From Nemertoderma westbladi (Eukaryota > Xenacoelomorpha > Nemertodermatida > Nemertodermatidae): a DNA stretch of 58,815 nucleotides. The position numbers and the translations under genes were made by a program. Positions 53,393-58,815 of the stretch are shown here, piece by piece (position 1 is the first letter of the stretch; every line of letters begins with the position of its first letter). The notes under the pieces are model-generated. The model did no database searches. It saw only the letters and a list, made by a program, of their open reading frames with translations, and was not told the origin of the DNA. The stretch covers positions 1 through 58,815 of the forward strand of contig JAUCBJ010002390.1 of NCBI GenBank assembly GCA_032718475.1. The letters are read 5' to 3'.

Positions 53393-55042
53393 CTAAAACA
53401 ACTTCTGTGCCAGACGTCTCTCCAATAATAGATCATTACGATCCATTATAATCTGCGGGCACAGTTTTGAAATGACCCTGGTGATATAGTTGTCTAGCAC
53501 GATTGAAGGTGACATTGCGGTAATTTTAGTGCGACAAATAGGACATGTATTGTTATGTCTGATGTTTATCCAATTGTATATACAAAAGGTGCAAAATGTG
53601 TGGGAACAGTTCAGTGTTGTTGATTTCATGAAGACTTCTAAACATATCTGGCATGTGAGCTCGTCTTTTAGATCATCGAATAACTCAGCATTGTTATTGT
53701 GTTCCTGCTCTATTCTTTCCATCTCATTTAAATGTATAACTTCATGTAGTATCTGCTGATGATCTATTAGACGTAATTCGGTCTGCTGCCGAGCTACGAT
53801 TTCCTTTCGTAGTTCCCTGGCTTCCGCTTGAGAGACTTCCCGCTGAGCTACGATTTCCTTTCGAAGTTTCCTGCTTTCTGCTTGAGAGATTTCCTGCTGA
53901 GTTGCCATTTCCTTTCGCAGTACCACAGCTTCTTTGACAGAGCGCTCCATTTCCCAGATCACATCCCTGCATTTTATTAGATAAAACCCTTTCCAAGATA
54001 TAATTTCCTTTCGTAGTTTCCTGGTTTCCGCTTGATAGATTTCCATTTTCTTTCTAAGTTTCCTGGTTTCCGCTTGATAGATTTCCATTTTCTTTCGAAG
54101 TTTCCTGGTTTCCGCTTGATAGATTTCCATTTTCTTTCGAAGTTTCCTGGTTTCCGCTTGAGAGATTTCCCGCTGAGTTGCCATTTCCTTTCGGAGTTTC
54201 CTGGTTTCTACTTGATAGATTTCCATTTTCTTTCGAAGTTTCCTGGTTTCCACTTGAGAGATTTCCTGCTGAGCTACGATTTCCTTTCGCAGTTTCCTGG
54301 TTTCCGCTTGATAGATTTCCATTTTCTTTCGAAGTTTCCTGGTTTCCGCTTGAGAGATTTCCTGCTGAGTTGCCATTTCCTTTCGAAGTTTCCTGGTTTC
54401 CGCTTGAGAGATTTCCTGCTGAGCTACGATTTCCTTTCGCAGTTTCCTGGTTTCCGCTTGATAGATTTCCATTTTCTTTCGAAGTTTCCTGGTTTCCGCT
54501 TGAGAGATTTCCTGCTGAGCTACGATTTCCTTTCGCAGTTTCCTGCTTTCCGCTTGAAAGATTTCCTGCTGAGTTGCCATTTCCTTTCGCAGTACCACAG
54601 CTTCTTTGACAGAGCGTTCCATTTCCCAGATCACATCCCTGCATTTTATTCGATAAAACCCTTTCCAAGATATAATTTCTTTTCGTAGTTTCCTGGTTTC
54701 CGCTTGAGAGATTTCCTGCTGAGCTGCCATTTCCTTTCGCAGTTCCATAGCTTCTTTCATAGCGAGTTCTTTCATATTCCTTTCCTGTAACACTTCTCTG
54801 CCTTTTATTTCGTGAAATTCTTTCCAAAATACAATTTCTTGTTGTATTTTCCTAGATTCCGCTAGGGAGATTTTCCATTGAGCTGCCATTTCCGTTCGCA
54901 GTTCCATAGCTTCCTTCACCGCGAGTTCCTTCATATTCCTTTCCTGTAACACTTTCCTGCATTTAATTCCGTGAAATTGTTTCCAAGATACAATTTCCTG
55001 TCCCAGTTTCCTAGTTTCTGTTAGAGCGAGTTTATTCTCCAA
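53393..55042 (-). CDS. RNF8-like RING E3 ubiquitin ligase with expanded coiled coil
   Basis: 549 aa in one exon. Residues 1-430 are a continuous coiled coil of Lys/Glu/Arg-rich repeats (ETRKLRKEMATQQEISQA, 18 aa, alternating with ETRKLRKKMEIYQA, 14 aa). Residues 464-503 form a C3HC4 RING: CQIC, CSHTFCTFC, CPIC, with all eight ligands present. The tail after it, SPSIVLDNYITRVISKL, closely resembles the end of RNF8, which ubiquitinates chromatin proteins at DNA breaks. An FHA domain, which recruits vertebrate RNF8 to phosphorylated MDC1, is absent, so the name is a similarity label. The lack of introns suggests a retrocopy or a lineage-specific family member. The open frame suggests it may be functional. 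Confidence 0.85.
   Translation of the reverse strand: MENKLALTETRKLGQEIVSWKQFHGIKCRKVLQERNMKELAVKEAMELRTEMAAQWKISLAESRKIQQEIVFWKEFHEIKGREVLQERNMKELAMKEAMELRKEMAAQQEISQAETRKLRKEIISWKGFYRIKCRDVIWEMERSVKEAVVLRKEMATQQEIFQAESRKLRKEIVAQQEISQAETRKLRKKMEIYQAETRKLRKEIVAQQEISQAETRKLRKEMATQQEISQAETRKLRKKMEIYQAETRKLRKEIVAQQEISQVETRKLRKKMEIYQVETRKLRKEMATQREISQAETRKLRKKMEIYQAETRKLRKKMEIYQAETRKLRKKMEIYQAETRKLRKEIISWKGFYLIKCRDVIWEMERSVKEAVVLRKEMATQQEISQAESRKLRKEIVAQREVSQAEARELRKEIVARQQTELRLIDHQQILHEVIHLNEMERIEQEHNNNAELFDDLKDELTCQICLEVFMKSTTLNCSHTFCTFCIYNWINIRHNNTCPICRTKITAMSPSIVLDNYITRVISKLCPQIIMDRNDLLLERRLAQKLF
54005..54600 (-). repeat. in-frame minisatellite coding the coiled coil
   Basis: Units of 42 and 54 bp with the core AGTTTCCTGGTTTCCGCTTGA (plus-strand reading), all multiples of three, occupy the middle of the RNF8-like gene. 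Because unit lengths keep phase, other frames are open as well (minus 54054-54827; plus 54032-54688 and 54178-54609). These are shadows. Confidence 0.85.
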
Positions 55043-55217
55043 TCTCTACTTCAATTTCCGCCCGTATCCGGTAGCAAAATGATATTATAGACCTATATGT
55101 TAGCGGCTTTCTGTGGAATTAGGCTTTCTGCAGAAAACCTTGGCTTTTTGTAAAATTATCGGCAGATGATGTGTAAAGTAATTATACGAAACGTTCCAGA
55201 TTTTATATAAAATTAAC

Positions 55218-56036
55218 ATGTTTTTCCAAATCGCATTAACTCTAATTTGCTTCAAACTAAGATATCCTCCTGGGATTACAATTACGTCTATTTTTGTGAA
55301 GCTGAAGACCCAAAAAGCAAAATTTTTTACAGTTAACTTTGAAAGTCCTCAGCAAGTCTCTGATCGGATGAGCATAAGCTCAAAAGATGGTATGCTTGAG
55401 CATGTGGATGACTTCTGTTACCTGGGATCATGGAACCGGAAGTCAGGTGAGGACCTTCGAATACGTAAGGGAAAGGCATGGGCAGCCTTGAATAGGCTTT
55501 CCAGGATTTGGAAGTCACCGAGAATTAATCGGAAACTTAAGGTCCGGTTATTTAGAGCAGCAGTAGTTCCAGTACTCCTCTATGGGAGTCCATGCTGGGC
55601 TCTAACTGCTGAGGACACCAAATCTCTGGACGGCACATTCACAAGAATGCTACGCCGGGTTCATTGTGGCAAGTTCAATGCACACATCTCCAACCAGACA
55701 CTATATAACATTGGAGGTGTCTCATTGGTTCCCCCAAGCTTGACACTAGAACAAAATCGCCAATGCTTTGCAGGACATTGCTTTCGCCGTGAGGACCAGT
55801 GCATAATCATGTACTTTGGCAGCCTCATGGAGTGAATAAGCATGGTGGACAGCCCATGACTTTCTTGAGAAGCATCTTAAAGGACACTGGCCTTGAAGAT
55901 GCGGATGATCTAGCAAATGTCATGGGCGATAGGGAGCTGTGGCGGTGCAATTTTGTCGATAAGCCGGCACAGCATTCTTAAAAATGCAGCTGCAATGCAG
56001 CATGCCGATCCTAGTAGTAGTAGTAGTAGTAGTAGT
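55218..56036 (+). pseudogene. LINE 3' end: RT C-terminal part with (TAG)n tail
   Basis: From about residue 50 the 205-aa frame at 55218-55835 reads DFCYLGSWNRKSGEDLRIRK, WAALNRLSRIWKSPRINRK and VVPVLLYGSPCWALT, a signature of the thumb/C-terminal region of non-LTR retrotransposon polyproteins (DUF6451-type). A frameshift at about 55800 moves the C-terminal part (MTFLRSILKDTG...LANVMGDRELWR) to the frame at 55799-55981. The copy ends in eight TAG repeats at 56010-56036, a typical LINE 3' microsatellite tail. It is 5'-truncated and inactive. Confidence 0.8.
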
Positions 56037-58020
56037 CACCATTGTGGAAAGGTTGCCCACTTCGACTGGATGTGCATCTTTTAAAATGAATTGAATGACA
56101 CTGATGCCAACCGACACTAGGGTCCGAGCCACGGATGCCACCGTCGGTGCCAACCCACCACTGAACTCAATCAATGCACTGACAGGGATGACAGTGGCCA
56201 CCAATCCGCCAATTCCTCACAGATCTGGATGATCATCCATGAGGAACTACCCCCAGACATTCCAATAGTATCGGCACCAGAGTGGCTAGAATCCCTGGAT
56301 ACGGTCTCAATTGGACTCCAATACACTAAATTCCCGCAACACAGCCTACCCAACATCCAATTCCTCCCAGATACATGAGCGAATATTACCGCCATTCCGA
56401 TGGCAACCTTCGAGTCGCTTGGTGGCCAACCGCACAACCTGGCGATCTCCAATCCGCCCCCAAAACCACCTCAATTGGCCAATGGTATGCGGAGTTACTT
56501 GGCTGGTTGTTCAAAGGAACATTGGGGGCTACTCTGACTTTAAGGGTTCTGGTATAGTTTGCCATACCACAGTGTAGGTTATGGATGGCCTCCACCAGCC
56601 CATCCTCTCCCGTGCAAGCTGCATTCAACAGAGAATTGCATGATCAGCTGGGATGGATATCATAGAAGAAGGCCACAATGAAAACGACCTGCCAGATACT
56701 TATCAGTGTTTGATGGCTTGGAAGGCTTTCATCAGATTGGTCTTGACAAAGCCAGCCGTCGATTAACAACATTCGTTGCTGCCGCACATGGTCGTATGCG
56801 CTATATACATATGCCGTTGGGATGGCATGGTGCATCAGAGATGTATTTAATGCGAGGATGAACACCGCCATTAAAGGTATCCAAAATGTCAGACGAATTG
56901 TATAAGACATAATAGTCTACACAGACACTACCAAAGAACACCTAGCCTTAGTAACAAAGGTTTTGGAAAGTCTGGATAATGGCAATATATCATTAAACCC
57001 CAAGAAAACTCAATTTTGCTTAACGGAAGTGAAATTTGGTGGGTTTCTGGTCTCCTGTGGCTACCAAAGAATCGACCCCAGTCTAACTGAAGACCATCGT
57101 GATTTCCAACCCCAACAAACTGTACACAACTCCGATCATTCATGGGCTAGCAAACCATCTCAGTAACTCTACACCAGAAATCACAGAGCTCCTACAGTAG
57201 AACCATTATACAGCCTTAACACTGACCGCTGTCATTGGACACGTCTCAGCCTTCACCAACAGGCCTTCGAAGCAGTGTGCTTAACCCTATTAACCCCCAA
57301 ATACCTCTCTGGATTCCATCCAGCCCTCACAACGCAACTTCTCACTGAGGCATCTCAATTACATGGCCTCGGTTTATTACTCTGCCAACTGACCCACCAC
57401 AAAACTGCTGGATCATGGTCCAGTGTGGATCCCGAACACTACCCCCCCCCCCCCCCCCCCCCCCCCCCACGAGTCGAACTGGTCTGGAATGGCGAAACTT
57501 GAGGCATTGGGGGCAGCATGGGCTGCAGAGAAGTGCACGTACTTCCTCGATGGATTACACCACTTTGAGCTCCTTACCGACTGTAGCCAACTCATACCAA
57601 TCCTTAATGAATGGAGGCTTGACCAGATACACAAAAATAGACTGCTCAAGCTCAAGACATACATGACCCGGTTTAATTTCACAGCAACCCATCAGAAAGG
57701 TACAAAACACATTGCTGACGCATTTTCGCGTTCCCCACAGCACAACCCAATACCGGGCGACTTCCTGCTCACTCCAGCTGATGAGATTGACCGAGACTAC
57801 ATCGCAAGCATGGCGACAGCCCTCCCTACCCTGGTTGATAAACATGTTGGCCCAATGGCATATGGAGTCGGGGCGCATCTGGCCCCGACTCTTTGCCTGG
57901 AAGGCGAAGCCACGAATAACGAATTTCCCAACTCTAGCATGGGAAACCAAAAGCCCATTACTCACTGTGGGACGATCCGAATCGAAATCTATGGGATATA
58001 CGATTGCATGCGGATGAGCG
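56037..58020 (+). pseudogene. decayed Ty3/Gypsy-like gag-pol remnant
   Basis: Fragments in all three plus frames follow retroelement order: a half zinc knuckle at 56041 (HHCGKVAHFDWMC, first Cys lost at the LINE junction); a stretch of uncertain protease-like character; reverse-transcriptase pieces YFSVFDGLEGFHQIGLDKAS (about 56698) and ISLNPKKTQFCLTEVKFGGF (about 56990); RNase H pieces AFEAVCLTLLTPKYLSGFHP (about 57270) and WRLDQIHKNRLLKLKTYMT; then the THQKGTKHIADAFSR box (about 57690). The YxDD region is not intact, and frames shift repeatedly. A 27-bp C-run at 57442-57468 interrupts the RNase H region. The integrase is not seen. Confidence 0.72.
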
Positions 58021-58772
58021 AGTACGGTATGAAGGAGTAACTTTCGTGGCTCGAAAAATACATCATTCGAAAGCTACGAACGCGAAAAGTTGGTTTGCAC
58101 CAAAAATTTTTAAATTTCATCCACGCGTTCTCGAGTTATAAGCGTAAACGCGACCGCGTGGGCGTTTTTGGCACCTCACAAAATGTTTTCTAGCCTCGTG
58201 ATTGGTCAACAAAACATTTTAAGCCTTCCCATTGGTCAACAAAATTTTTGAGCTCAGAATAACATCTGGTTTTCCACTCAACTCGAGTGAGAGTAGGTCG
58301 TATTATTTGCACAGGACAAACAAAGCATGTCTGACATAGACAGAGTAAGCCATAGAACAATAATCACACCATCTGGTTTGGCAACTAAATACCATTGTTC
58401 CTACCTACCGCATAGCCCAGCATTAGTTGAATGGAAACAACTTTCACACCATCTGGTATGTCAACTAAAATACATTGCGTCAACCTACTACGTTGTTTAT
58501 CATTACTTGAATGGGCCCCATAGGAACAATGATAAACGGCATTTTTGAAGTCTTAAAATTTCCTAATGGTTCGAAAAGATGTGGATATGTTTTATTTTTT
58601 AAAAAGCCGTTTGAAATTGAAAGTTTCTTTGTTACGCAGTGTACGAAATGTGCCGACCGTTTCACAATACTACATATTTTCAAATAAATTCAAATTAAAT
58701 AATTTTGGCAATTTAATAATTTATTTACGAATTTAAATGACTACATGTAAAAAATAATGTCATTCACGAAGC
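58021..58772. other. unassigned 3' stretch with CCAAT-type boxes
   Basis: No gene recognised. Two ATTGGTCAACAAAA boxes at about 58201 and 58231 and a CACGCGTTCTCGAG tract resemble a promoter or LTR segment. A frame of 73 aa at 58327-58548 contains an imperfect internal repeat (CACACCATCTGGT twice, about 84 bp apart), with no known domain. Confidence 0.4.
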
Positions 58773-58815
58773 GGAATAGAAGAGTGGTTAGCAAGCTGGC
58801 ATTCAACCTACGAGT
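58773..58815 (+). ncRNA. possible tRNA-derived SINE head or truncated tRNA
   Basis: GCGGAATAGAAGAGTGGTTAGC resembles the A-box and D-arm of a serine/leucine-type tRNA (GAGTGGTTA...GCTGG). The window ends before a B-box or anticodon arm can be tested. Confidence 0.3.

Noticed and set aside
54032-54688. Plus-strand 218-aa and 143-aa frames and a minus-strand 257-aa frame in the RNF8-like gene
   Set aside because: They arise because all repeat units are multiples of three. Only the minus-strand frame ending in the RING has a recognisable domain.

Overview
This is eukaryotic, almost certainly animal, DNA: AT-rich, gene-poor and packed with repeats. The evidence is a C2H2 zinc-finger gene, an RNF8-type RING gene, BEL/Pao, Ty3/Gypsy and LINE retroelements, Tc1/mariner-like non-autonomous elements and long tandem arrays. 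Frequent TAGGCCTA and ACCGGT strings give it a characteristic base-composition signature, but I cannot name the species. No prokaryotic feature (operon, Shine-Dalgarno site, CRISPR) is present.

Layout. 1-1655: a small inverted-repeat element and two LTR fragments fused at a perfect 56-bp palindrome. 1656-9200: mostly unassigned, with a minus-strand 12-finger zinc-finger gene at 5281-6702. 9200-12945: CTACGCGTAG palindromes, a 1.2-kb TA-flanked element and a 68-bp minisatellite. 12946-28019: element A, a complete 15,074-bp BEL/Pao-type LTR retrotransposon on the plus strand. It has two 1,198-bp LTRs, TSD GGCAG and two large intact ORFs. 28578-41563: element B, a related copy on the minus strand with 1,213-bp LTRs and TSD CATTT. 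Its outer LTR is split by a second copy of the TA-flanked element. 41564-44150: nested foldback repeats, inverted minisatellite arms and a LINE tail. 44353-48540: a roughly 80-copy 52-bp satellite. 48541-53392: unassigned AT-rich DNA. 53393-55042: an intronless RNF8-like RING gene with an expanded coiled coil. 55330-58020: a LINE 3' end and a decayed Ty3/Gypsy pol. The window stops inside a possible tRNA-derived SINE or tRNA.

Main biological point. Elements A and B share a Gag-protease ORF in which the reverse transcriptase, RNase H and integrase core have been excised in frame, leaving protease fused to remnants of the pre-integrase and integrase C-terminal regions. They are therefore non-autonomous, yet both have near-identical LTR pairs (recent insertion) and open Gag-protease frames. 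Element A also has a 1,416-aa second ORF. In it I recognise a DEDDy-type 3'-5' exonuclease-like domain (D717/E719, D818, D835, Y912, with serine where the last acidic residue is expected) followed by CCHC-like zinc knuckles and a basic tail. Element B has lost that part of ORF2. Between the ORFs, and just after the 5' LTR, lie noncoding stretches that are strongly conserved between A and B and contain hairpins with compensatory base changes. A short-lived mobile lineage with Gag-protease, an exonuclease-like protein and structured cis elements, presumably using reverse transcriptase and integrase in trans, is the best candidate for an undescribed system here.
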